Below, one piece after another: positions 11,536-21,452 of a DNA stretch of 64,000 bases. The position numbers were made by a program, and so were the translations under genes. The notes under the pieces were generated by a model. The model was not told the origin of the DNA. It saw only the letters and a program-made list of their open reading frames with translations, and did no database searches. Each line of letters begins with the position of its first letter. Within the stretch, counting starts at the first letter, position 1. Source of the stretch: Phragmites australis (taxonomy: Eukaryota > Streptophyta > Magnoliopsida > Poales > Poaceae); the NCBI RefSeq assembly GCF_958298935.1, contig NC_084921.1:35669501-35733500 (forward strand). Reading direction: 5' to 3'.

Positions 11536-12053
11536 TGTTAGGGAATGGGTAGGCTACGCTAGGACAAATCAAAAAAATTCTATCGTATTCAACCAGGAAA
11601 CCATGCGAGTAGGGATCATGGATCATTACTGTTAAACGTGTAGCGCAACAGAAGAAGAGTCATACGCATCTACGAAGAGGAAGTAGTCAATCTCATCACG
11701 AACCGAACGTCTCCTCCTAGTGTCCTTGTCGTAGATCAGCACTGTAGCAATGGTAGCACCGTAGCAATGGCAACAACGCATCTATGGTATCCACACGTAT
11801 ATGGATGGAACGTCGTATGCTGTTGTACTAGCACCGCGCCTGCAAGGGTTTCCTAGGGAGGTCAGGAGGAGGTGGCAGCTAGGGTTTTAGGGTGGCAAAA
11901 TCAATGCGCTCATGACCCCTACCTACTCTTATATAGAGCACGCTAATGCACCTTATACCTATTATGACTATAATCTCCATTGATCAGAATCCAATTAATC
12001 CCTCGTATGGATCTAACCCGAATTGATAATTTCTTTAGGGTATATCACCAACA
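11536..12053 (-). repeat. 5' LTR of deleted copia element
   Basis: On the minus strand the 518-bp segment starts TGTTGGTGATATA and ends CCCTAACA, with TG...CA termini and inverted TGTT/AACA ends, directly abutting the primer site. No second copy is visible, so age cannot be estimated from LTR divergence. Confidence 0.82.
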
Positions 12054-12209
12054 CCTGCAGCTAATTTACTATGCAGTGAAGATTATTCCTAAAAGAAACT
12101 ATGCATAGAAGACCTTCTCCGTCGCTACCTTATCCCATCATACCAATTAATATAGAATTTTTCTAGTTTCCAATCGCCTGAGATTGTGCTTATCTCTCAG
12201 TCGAATTTG

Positions 12210-12535
12210 TTTTTATGTTGCAATAGGTATTACTCTATGTTGCAGTAGTAATTTTTATACGTTGCAATAGGTCTTCATATTTTTTATCTACTGCAATAAA
12301 TATTATTACATGTTGTAATAATTATTTTTGTATCTTCTGGAATATTTATTACTATGTGTTGCAATATGTATTTTTGTATGTTGTAATAGTTCTTTTTATT
12401 TGTTGCAATAGATATTTATGCTTGTTTCAATTTCTTCGTCTTTGTTTCAATGTTAGAGAAACAAGCATATTCTTATATGTTGCAATAACTATTTTTGTTT
12501 GTTATAGTAGTTATTCATAGATGTTGCAACCGTTG
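12210..12535 (+). repeat. About 22-bp minisatellite (TGTTGCAATA)
   Basis: Roughly a dozen degenerate units of about 22 bp follow one another, each with the core ATGTTGCAATAG followed by an A/T-rich tail such as 'atttttgt'. Unit starts fall near 12214, 12236, 12259, 12312, 12356, 12380, 12401, 12478, 12501 and 12523. No coding potential is seen. Confidence 0.75.
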
Positions 12536-13572
12536 AAAAAAATTGACTAAGACAACATCAAAATCTAAGTCACCTTATAAGGAGACATGCCGATTAATAT
12601 ACGAGCATGTAGCAATAGAAACATTTTTTTTCACACTGTCTATATTTCAATTGACTGAAACTAGGAAGTCTTCAGTCAGGATTTGAACTCGTCGGTGAGG
12701 TTCTGGAGGGGACTATGGTCGGGATTTGGGAGGTCTTCTTCATCATCAGTCTGCCCAATCATCGCCAAGGAAGGATAAAATTGACATGCATGTGAAGTTG
12801 CACGCATTTTGCATGCATGCATGCTAGGGAGGCAGAGACAATTACCCAGTTGTTCTCTTCCATCTCAAGATAGTGCCACCATTTCAAGTTGAATTCCCCG
12901 TCTAATCTTGCGGCTCTCTCCTTTTTCAAGTTGGAAATATGTCAGGCAAGGGAATGTTCAAGTATATACAGTATACTGTAGAGTTAGTAGTGTACTGCGG
13001 ATAACACGGCCTTGACCTAGCTAGCTTTTTTTCTTCATGAAAACTGGCAGAAGCACTGCCCAATCTATTAGAAGAGAAGCACAATACAAATGTCAGATAC
13101 CACAGACAGTGAAAACTGGACCTAGGTAAATTGAAAGAAAGTTTACAAGATGGAAACAAGGAAAAACAATTAGAACAAAACTAAAGAGAGGACAAATTTG
13201 TCACTCCTGTGCTTTCTCCGTCTCACTATTGATGTCATGTCATCGCCGCCCCTATGCAAGCTAGCTTGAGTTGGCTATTCGAACCCAAAAATGAACAACC
13301 GCAAGCCTATCGAAAAAGATCACTTCCAACGCACACGGTTGTACAGGTCTGAAGGATTTGTCTTGAGAGAAGAAGAGGATGTGTAACTCCAGTTGACGAA
13401 TTGGCCGGCCGGTCAGGCATGGCGTGCGGATCAGGGCTGGGTGTGTGGCCGCCAAAACATGACGTACGTGAAATCGTAATAGTTCTTCGCAAATCGTTTT
13501 CGCAGAAGAGATGTCAACTCAGGTCTCCCTAGCTTGTGTAGTTCGGTTTGGACAGGTCTTCCAGCCTGCCTC

Positions 13573-14008
13573 CAGAATATATTGGACTGTTTGGATGGTG
13601 ACCGATATGTGCCAAGCTAAATTTTGGTCAGTCGAAATAATTTGGCCTGTATTTGGTTGCTGACCAAAATTTGACTGGCTCGGCCAGCCCAGCTACAGTA
13701 ACTACACACTCGGCAGAGGAAAACGCTCGCCCAAAGGATTTTAAAATTATAGATTAATAAGTTTAAAATTACTATATCTACTTAAACCGTATATCCAAAT
13801 TACGATCCGTTTGTATTATTATATTTTTTATAATTAAATTTACAAAATAAGATCTCACTTAAATATATTTTGTAAATAAAATAATAACACGTGAATCCTA
13901 AGTGTCATACAATCATGGCCACGAATTGGATTAACCACCATCTAAACACCATCTTTTTACCCGTATTTGGCTCTGCCCAGATTTCGCCACCACCAAACAG
14001 CCCCATAG
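13573..14008. mobile_element. MITE-like insert between blocks Y and Z
   Basis: The left end 'ggactgtttggatggtg' is inverted at the right end (reverse complement 'ggggctgtttggtggtgg'). In copy 1 the flanking blocks join directly near 6085-6100, giving an empty site. The interior is A+T-rich and non-coding. A short 'ata' flank on both sides could be a 3-bp target duplication. Confidence 0.55.
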
Positions 14009-14164
14009 TCCTTGTGCCCGAAGTGGACTGTTCGCTAAAAGCTGGAGTACGTTCAACCAGAGGCCTATCGTTCCAATTGACGATCTGTCTTCGGTACAGT
14101 TTAATTTGGTCGTAGCACTGCGCATTGTGGCACAGCACCACGTTCCGAAATTCTGAGACTCCAG

Positions 14165-14420
14165 GATTTGTTTGGTAGGGTTTCTACTAATTTAATTTTT
14201 TGAGAAAATAATCATTTGATAAAAAGTGATTTTATGATTGAAAGTATTTCTCTAATTATTTTTAAGATAAATCTTATAAAAGAAATGATTTTATTAGAGA
14301 AGTGAGCAAGAGGAATCTGATTTTTTAGCTCTCAGCGTCTTATTAATTTTAAGTAATCACTTTGAGAACTGAAAATATAAATTACTGTTTAACAGAGCTA
14401 AACTGTACCAAATAAAACTT
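14165..14420. mobile_element. MITE-like insert between blocks Z and W
   Basis: The left terminus 'tttgtttggtaggg' and the right terminus 'gtaccaaataaaa' are imperfect inverted repeats around A+T-rich DNA. Copy 1 reads across this point (about 6262) without the insert. Exact ends are uncertain by a few bases. Confidence 0.5.
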
Positions 14421-14907
14421 TAATTTTTGATTGATTGTTTCATGGGCCATACACATACACTCCCCCGGTTCAACGGAACCGGGAGGACCAGGGGCGTGAG
14501 CGCAAGGGGAGCAGCTTGGCCCACCGCGCGCACCTAACGGCGACGTGCTTGCCCCTGCCTTTTCTCCAAGTTCCAGCGTCAGATCCCGCCCCTCCTGGCT
14601 GCATCATCTGATCATAACGTTCGTGGCCTCTGGCTGCAGGCGAGATAAGGAGCCACAGGACCGACCGGACAGGGGCGCACACTTGCAGGAATCTCTGCTC
14701 CCTTCCGACCAAGACGATCAGGCCGAGCGTTCATTTCTGCGCGTGTACATGGACAGCGTTTGCATCGCAAGGGAAACAGTCCATCGTCACAAGGGCTTGT
14801 CTATTGTCTTTGTGTGCCACTCCTGTCTGATGACTGCTTGCTGCCTTGCAAAGGCCATGCAAGGGGAGACTTTTGGAGGTGTTGGAGGCCATGCCATGCT
14901 ATCCAAG

Positions 14908-15876
14908 CAGTGGCGGACCCAGGATTTAGCGATTGGGTATTCAGTATTAAAAAAAATGTTCAATCCAAAATACGAGAAGTTTATAATAACGTAAATTTTA
15001 AAATATAAATTGTTCATCGTAGAGAAGTTTCAACTAATTAAAAGAAATTACAAAGCATTTAAACAAAATTACAATTTAACTTTGTGTTCCTTTATGGCTT
15101 GAAAGCGTTTAATGATGTCACTATCCTTAACTTGCACAAAAAATTTACGCTCAACTGCTGATTGCCGAACTGGGCAGTCACAACATAAAGATCATAAATA
15201 CCTGATATTTGTTACTATGTGGGCTCTTTTCAGTTAGGGAAAAATGCAAACCCCCCTAAAGTCACTTGGATTTTAACTTTCCCCTCCAAAAATTGTTTTG
15301 TTGCAAAAAAAAACCCCAAATGTTTGATTTTGTTGCAAAAACACGTCCAAAAATTTAAAAAATTTAAAAAAATCACAAAAAATTCTAAAAAAAACTAGAG
15401 ACAATTATAAGACCTTTTGTGAAATTTGTTTTTAAAAATAATATCCTTTACATCATATTACATGGAGAGTAAGTTTGAAAAAAAAGAAAAACGTGCAACT
15501 CATTTATTAATTCGAGTTAAATGCATAGTTAATTATTTACTAATCCAAAAATTATGAAACAAAATTTTTTAGTCTTCTTACATGATCCTCTATATTGTAA
15601 AAATACATGAAATCTTGAAATAGTTATTGTAACGTGCAGGATTGAGTAAATATGTTGCAGATAGATTAATTCATAACTAATTCATAACACCCCAAAATTA
15701 GTGAAATCACTTTTATTAGTTTACTAAAACAATTAGTTTACAATTTGCTGAGTGGTCTGATGAATTGAAGCAGCAAAGATATATATACGTAGTATATGTA
15801 CTATATACTTATTTTTTTTTGCAAAAAAATTAGGTATTCAATTGAATACCTATGCATCATGGTGGGTCCGCCCATG
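14908..15876. mobile_element. hAT-type non-autonomous element
   Basis: The left end CAGTGGCGGACCC and the reverse complement of the right end CATGGGCGGACCC are 13-bp inverted repeats with two differences. They are flanked by 8-bp repeats 'tatccaag' and 'tatcgaag' (one mismatch). Eight-bp duplications and CAGTGGCGG termini fit hAT elements. Subterminal 'gggtattcag' and 'attgaataccta' are also inverted. No transposase ORF is present. Interior segments recur in the hAT element at 62114-63299. Confidence 0.83.
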
Positions 15877-15884
15877 TATCGAAG

Positions 15885-18240
15885 GCTCTCAATCATTTCC
15901 GTCCCCTGCCCCAGATCGATGCTAGCTACACGAGTTGCGCGAGGAGGGACCCGCTAGCTGCCCGTCACCATGCTTGCTAATTGCTATCCGGCGGTCCACG
16001 CTGGCGCCAATGCCAAATTTTGTTTGAACGGCCACGGGATGAGTGGCTTGGCTTTCTTTGAAGAGAATAATAAAGCTAGGATAGATGGATTTGACCAAAC
16101 ACTACTGGTTTAATATACAAGCACCGCTACAGATTGAAAGGAGATCAAGTTACGGTAGCACGTACGTCGAGTTGTCGCCGTGAGTGTCGGCGGAGCGACG
16201 TCCGGTCCATATATATCGATCGTGCCTTTACATGTATTATATAATGAATAATCTATCCATTCAACGTATTATTAACATATGTACATCATCAATATCATAA
16301 TGTTAAATTATTTTACACTTTTACCAATTTTATAATAACATTAATTTTTTACACATATAATCTCACATAAACCCTTAGATCTATGGAGACATGTCCGCCG
16401 TGCTATGTCACCCCAATCCTGTCCATATGCCCAGTGACCATAGAATACTACAGCGTGCATATATTTGTTACTATAGGTGAATTTATGTATGAATATAAAA
16501 GATATTTTCATCTAATCATGGAACATAGATCCATGGCAAGATGCTAAAACCTATATTTCTTTCTTCTAAAGAATAGAGAAGAGATTAACCAATATTAAAT
16601 GAAAATATGTATTTTTACTAGAAAAATTTCAATAACTTTCAGAACTAATTCAAATTTACCTCTCCTGATCCCTTCTATCATCCAATCCTACTCCGTCTCT
16701 GGCACCCTGCACCACACTCCGCGCCACCATGCCGAACCTAAATCAATCTTCGCCTCACCCTGCTGGGACCTTGGGATTTTTAGATAATGGAGTGAAGAAT
16801 CCCAACCACTGCATGCGGGGATGCAGTTCCCTGTTACAATACGCAGACATCCATCAAGCTGCTAGACTTGGAGAGATAGGCTCACTCGGAAAGGTAAGAT
16901 GAGGACTATAGTACTTTGGTAGTGAGGACTTGAGGTTGTTGGGACAAAAAAAATATGGTTGTTGGGACTTGGGACGCCGCGAAGCTCCTAACTAAAGGTG
17001 TGTTTCGGGCCGAGCGACGAACTTTGCACACGGCAGGCCGGTTTGCGGGCGCGTGCTGGATGGACCAGCGGCGATTGCAGTTCACGTGGGTCGGACCGCA
17101 GATGAGGCCCAGGTTTGCCGGACCGAGTCGGGCTTGCTGCAACTCGCTTGGCCCTAAATCAGGCCCGGATTTCGCGGTTTCTGGACCGGCGACGTCCTTT
17201 TCCATGTAGTACTAGCACCGATCGCCGGCAGCCACGAGTGATTGCCTCCACCCGTAACTTGCAGTACCAATAGGTGGCCCTGATTTTTTAGTTATACGCG
17301 TTGCTTTTTCCAATCATATTCATTTTATTTTTTCTGTTTCTAATTATTCTTTTCATTTATATTTTATTTATTTTCTCTTATCTCGAACAGTTTTTTTCGA
17401 AAGGATTCGTGAAGTAAAATAAGACATAATCCCGTTCTAAGACCATCTCTAACCATATTCTCTTTATTTTATTATCTTCCCGATTTCCTTCCCCGTTCTC
17501 TTTCCCTTTATTTTCTCTCATCTCCAACAGTTTCTCTTCGAGTGAAATCGCGAAGTGAAAGGAGAGAGAATTCCGTTCCAGAGGGAATGACCTTAAAATC
17601 CTTTCGTGACGGGAACCGTAAAGAGAAACCGTTGAAGCGCTGAAAGGAACGAAAATTCCTTCACGACGGAATTTTCATCATCGAAGAAAAACAGTTGACC
17701 TTAGTCTAAAGAGAATAACGTTAAAAATCCCTTTGTGATAAGAACAGTAGAATAACTTTAAGAATCTTTTCGTGATAAAAATTATAAAGAAAAATCGTCG
17801 TAACACTGAAGAGAAAAAAATCTCAACAAATTTTGATCCCGATAGAAATCCATTGAAAATGATATACAACAGCAGACAATGCAACAGTGTCTGCGTGAGG
17901 AGACGCGGAACAACAACCCCCACCAGCCATTCTAGAAAGATCCCCAGTCCGCCACTCGGCACGCAACGGTCAACACTCGACAGAATCTGCGACGCCCGGA
18001 GCCGTGCAGGTGTCCGTTGGCGCCGAGGGACGAGACGACCGTTCGCGCGTAAGGCCAAAACCGGGGCCCAACCAGACGGGCCCGGGTACCTCGCGTGGGC
18101 GGAAAGCTAGTGTCGCGACGCCCCCCGATTCGCACCGGCGCACCCCACCCGCCGAGGGGAATCCAACGGCGCCCGATGCCTGCGTCCATCCGAAGCTACT
18201 CTCCTACACGCCGCACCGCTCCCCAAAAGCGATCTCCCCT
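15885..18240. other. Intergenic DNA upstream of RAN
   Basis: No gene is recognised. Short frames at 16906-17209 and 17678-18189 are overlapping and low-complexity or GC-driven. A tandem duplication lies at 17325-17600. From about 17880 the DNA becomes G+C-rich, consistent with the RAN promoter region. Confidence 0.5.
17325..17600 (+). repeat. Tandem duplication of about 143 bp
   Basis: The text around 'ttattttctcttatctcgaacagttt' (about 17367) recurs as 'ttattttctctcatctccaacagttt' (about 17510), followed in both cases by 'ttcga' and a 'cgtgaagt/cgcgaagt' motif and ending near 'tctaagacc/gggaatgacc'. The two units are clearly diverged. 'gaccatctctaacc' resembles a MITE end. Confidence 0.5.
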
Positions 18241-18249
18241 TATATAAAA
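18241..18249 (+). promoter_or_regulatory. TATA box of the RAN gene
   Basis: TATATAAAA sits about 125 bp upstream of the RAN start codon, followed by a C-rich leader, in a G+C-rich promoter. It is the only good TATA match in the proximal region. Confidence 0.7.
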
Positions 18250-18372
18250 CGCTCCTCCGCCCGTCCCAGCTGCAGACGCCCCCATTTCCAGCTCCAGTTC
18301 GAACTCTCTCGACGCCTCGAGTCCATCCTCGGCTCGTAGTCCAGAAGCGCGTCCCCTATTTGCACCGCCGAA

Positions 18373-20870
18373 ATGGTGAGGCCGTCATCGAGTAATCAAG
18401 GGATTTCGATTTGCGTTCGGACGGAGAACATGAGGTGGTCAGGTCGTCTGATTGATCCGTCGTTTTACGTGGTTTTTCGCAGGCGTTGCCGAACCAGCAG
18501 GTCGTGGATTACCCCAGCTTCAAGCTCGTCATCGTTGGCGACGGTGGAACTGGTGATTTCCTCCGTCCATTCTATGCCTCACATGATTGTTGATTTCTCG
18601 TTCTGTATATCGGGAGATGCGGTCTCTGATGAGTTTCGCCGTGTTGGTCGGTGTGGTTTCTGCGAGATCTGATGGACTGGTAGCGAATCGTGGTTGAGAC
18701 GGACAGTCGCGATTTTATCCCACTCGGAATTTTTTTTTTAGAGAAAAGGCTTGGTTTTCGTAAGGCGATTTGGGGTTTTAGCTTGAGTGCGCGTTAGGTT
18801 TTAGCCGGGGAATCGATTGTTCTTGACTTCTTGTTGCCGGCGAATATCATGGTTTAGATTTAGATCCATGGTATGGATATAGTATCAAGTGATGATGCTA
18901 ACGAGTGCCCTCCGTTGGCAGCTAGTATAACACTGCGGCCAGTTAAATCTATCTCAATTGCCAAGTTCTATGAAATAAGGCCCTGTTTACCAGCACCAAG
19001 CCCTATGCACCAAGAAATATTAGATGTGGCTATGTTTTGGAACTTTTTAGTCTCTGAAAAATTGCTACGAGCTTTGGTAAAAGTGGCACCCTTCAATGAT
19101 AATGTGTAGAGTCTTATCGCCTTATACATGGATGTTGTGGCGGATGATACATTGTTTACTAGATAGAGTGCCGGGGTACATATAAGCTGAAGCACTGCTG
19201 GATGTATTATTCACAATTTAAGTAGTATTAGACGCCCCATTTCTTGGTGGTTGAAATTTGCAAGTGTGCTGACGTTCTTAACTGGTAGCCTTCCACTGCT
19301 GTGTTTATATGGAATGCTACAGATAATCTTTTGTCTCAGTTGTTTTTGTAGCCTTCTCTATGATCGTTGTAAGTATCTTATTGCTTTATGTTTCCTGCAG
19401 GTAAAACCACGTTTGTGAAAAGGCATCTTACGGGCGAGTTTGAAAAGAAATATGAACGTAAGTGTCATTGTTATGTCCTAACCATTGCTTGGAAAACATA
19501 TAACTTGGTTATAACAGTTCAGATTTTATCTTCCATTGCAGCCACCATTGGTGTTGAAGTTCACCCGCTGGATTTTAGCACTAACTGTGGCAAAATCCGA
19601 TTCTATTGCTGGGACACTGCTGGTCAAGAGAAATTCGGTGGCCTCAGGGATGGCTACTAGTAAGTCATACATGCTTGATTAATCCATGCATAAAGAACTC
19701 GTATTATGGTGCGTGTGTGTACCTTTGAAGTTGTTTAGCTGTGCTGGAACTTTCTTGATGCGTGACATACAGCACAATAAGTTGGAATTGGTTTCCAAAA
19801 TATTAATGTTTGGTTTGTGGGAAATGTATACATCGAGTTCTGTAATGCCAACATTTAGGGTGACATGTCCTCAAAATCCCCATTGCTACTAGTATCTGAT
19901 AGTGCATTTCTTGCATATAGGTGGTTATCTAGTTTGTACATTTCTATGTGTACGGTTGCACACTAGCGTCATCGCATTCTCATACATCTGTCAAATTTGA
20001 TCTTGTCTATATTCGTGAAATTTCAACTATCCTGCAGTATTCATGGTCAGTGTGCCATCATTATGTTTGATGTAACATCAAGGCTGACATACAAGAATGT
20101 ACCAACATGGCACAGGGACTTGTGCAGGTCAGTTTCGGATTTACATTTTACAATCTTGATAATTGGTTGTTATTGATTGTGTCCAATTATGGATTGCAGG
20201 GTGTGTGAGAACATTCCCATTGTCCTATGTGGTAACAAGGTTGACGTGAAGAACAGGCAAGTTAAAGCCAAGCAAGTTACATTCCACAGGAAGAAGAACT
20301 TGCAGTACTATGAAATTTCTGCCAAGAGCAATTACAACTTTGAGAAGCCCTTCCTTTACCTTGCAAGGAAGCTGGCAGGGTATTTATCTACTTGAGTCAC
20401 CTGCATTTGCTTTACATTCGTTCACTTGGCAGGTACACTGTAACCCTTTAGCTGTATTTATACATTTAGGGATCAAAACCTTCACTTTGTTGAGGCTGTT
20501 GCTCTGAAGCCACCGGAAGTGCAGATTGATATGGCCATGCAGCAACAGTGAGTGCTTCTATCTCATTGTCTCTGATATCTTGCAACTGCTAAATTTTGCC
20601 TTAGTGTTCGGATGGGGTGCCCTGAAGCTAGTTCTGGTTTTGCCGAATTGAAATATTGAATTCCACCGGGAGTTTAGTTGAACTTGACATAGTAGAACTC
20701 TCGCAATTAACAATCGTTTGTTCAACTTGGAAAGAATTGTTCTGCGACACTTTTGTTGCCCTGCATTTCTAACAGAATTTTTTCCCATGATCACTCGCAG
20801 GCATGAAGCTGAGCTCACAGCTGCTGCGGCGCAACCCCTCCCGGATGACGACGATGACCTGATCGAATAG
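18373..20870 (+). CDS. RAN: GTP-binding nuclear protein Ran
   Basis: Small GTPase that sets the direction of importin/exportin transport through the nuclear pore and helps spindle and nuclear-envelope assembly. Eight coding exons join in frame to 221 residues: 18373-18375 (ATG only), 18483-18552, 19401-19457, 19542-19659, 20038-20127, 20200-20379, 20470-20547 and 20801-20870. All introns are GT-AG. Visible motifs are P-loop GDGGTGKT (20-27), switch [12 protein letters not shown] (from 45), DTAGQ (68-72, catalytic Gln72), NKVD (125-128), SAK (153-155) and the acidic Ran tail DDDDDLIE. Length equals plant Ran. Ser56 (usually Phe) and Gln175 (usually Pro) differ from the common plant sequence as I recall it; neither is catalytic. 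The gene looks intact and functional. Confidence 0.96.
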
Positions 20871-21452
20871 AGATGATCATGGGCCCTTGTTGTGATTTGA
20901 TGTGCGGAAGGGAAATGCTTGTTTTAAGAATCCGCAGGAACATCTTTGTATCCGACGAGTTGAAAATGAGTTATGACGTTTGTATCCGATTATAGGCGGA
21001 GAGAATGAGAGTCAAGGACGCGCTGGACCGTTGGAGATAACCTTAACCCGCTCCTTTTGACTCAAATACAGTGCTACTGATGATGTTTTAGCGCATGTCC
21101 TTGACTAACTGCACGAATTCTAAACTCCAAACTTAGGAAACTAAGCAAAATTTAAAATCTTCAGCTGAAACTTACTCAAAAGCACAACTTTTTAAAGAAG
21201 TTGGCTCTATATTTTAAAGTAGAAGTTCAAACAAACAGGTCTGGACACCATGTTAACATGGATATATTTTTTTCACAAAAATGAAAGCGCATTAAAAAAA
21301 AGAAAAAAGGTCTCGTCCTAAATCAGCCAAGGACGAGAACCACAAGAATTGGCTCTGCCCTCTGCGCGATTCAGTCCACAGCGAACTCTCGCCTGAGTTG
21401 GCGAGACTCGAGTCTCATCGATTCCCCCCGCCCTGGTGGAAGTGGAACGGCG
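20871..21452. other. RAN 3' region and spacer
   Basis: This stretch should hold the RAN 3' UTR; no unambiguous polyadenylation signal was chosen. The rest has no recognisable gene, apart from G+C-rich DNA after 21360 that begins the TAF7-like copy. Confidence 0.5.

Larger units (their letters stand above)
10100..12053 (-). mobile_element. Internally deleted Ty1/copia retrotransposon (minus strand)
   Basis: From the 5' side (right) come a complete 5' LTR (11536-12053), a tRNA-Met-type primer site (11516-11534) and, within about 80 bases, the end of the integrase region (..GTPQ.NGV.., about 11440). Decayed integrase and reverse transcriptase continue to 10167. Gag, protease and the integrase N-terminus are missing and no 3' LTR is visible. 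It is therefore a deletion derivative truncated at its 3' end. Confidence 0.85.
12735..14899 (+). repeat. Tandem segmental duplication, copy 3
   Basis: Blocks X (12740-13030), Y (13390-13590), Z (14045-14170), W (14460-14730) and V (14750-14895) occur in the same order as in copy 1. Between Y and Z and between Z and W copy 3 carries MITE-like inserts absent from copy 1. Copy 1 instead has a MITE between W and V. The copy ends at the hAT element that follows. Confidence 0.8.

Noticed and set aside
18970..19110. Possible MITE in RAN intron 2 ('ggccctgtttacc')
   Set aside because: Only one end resembles a MITE terminus; no inverted partner or target duplication was seen.
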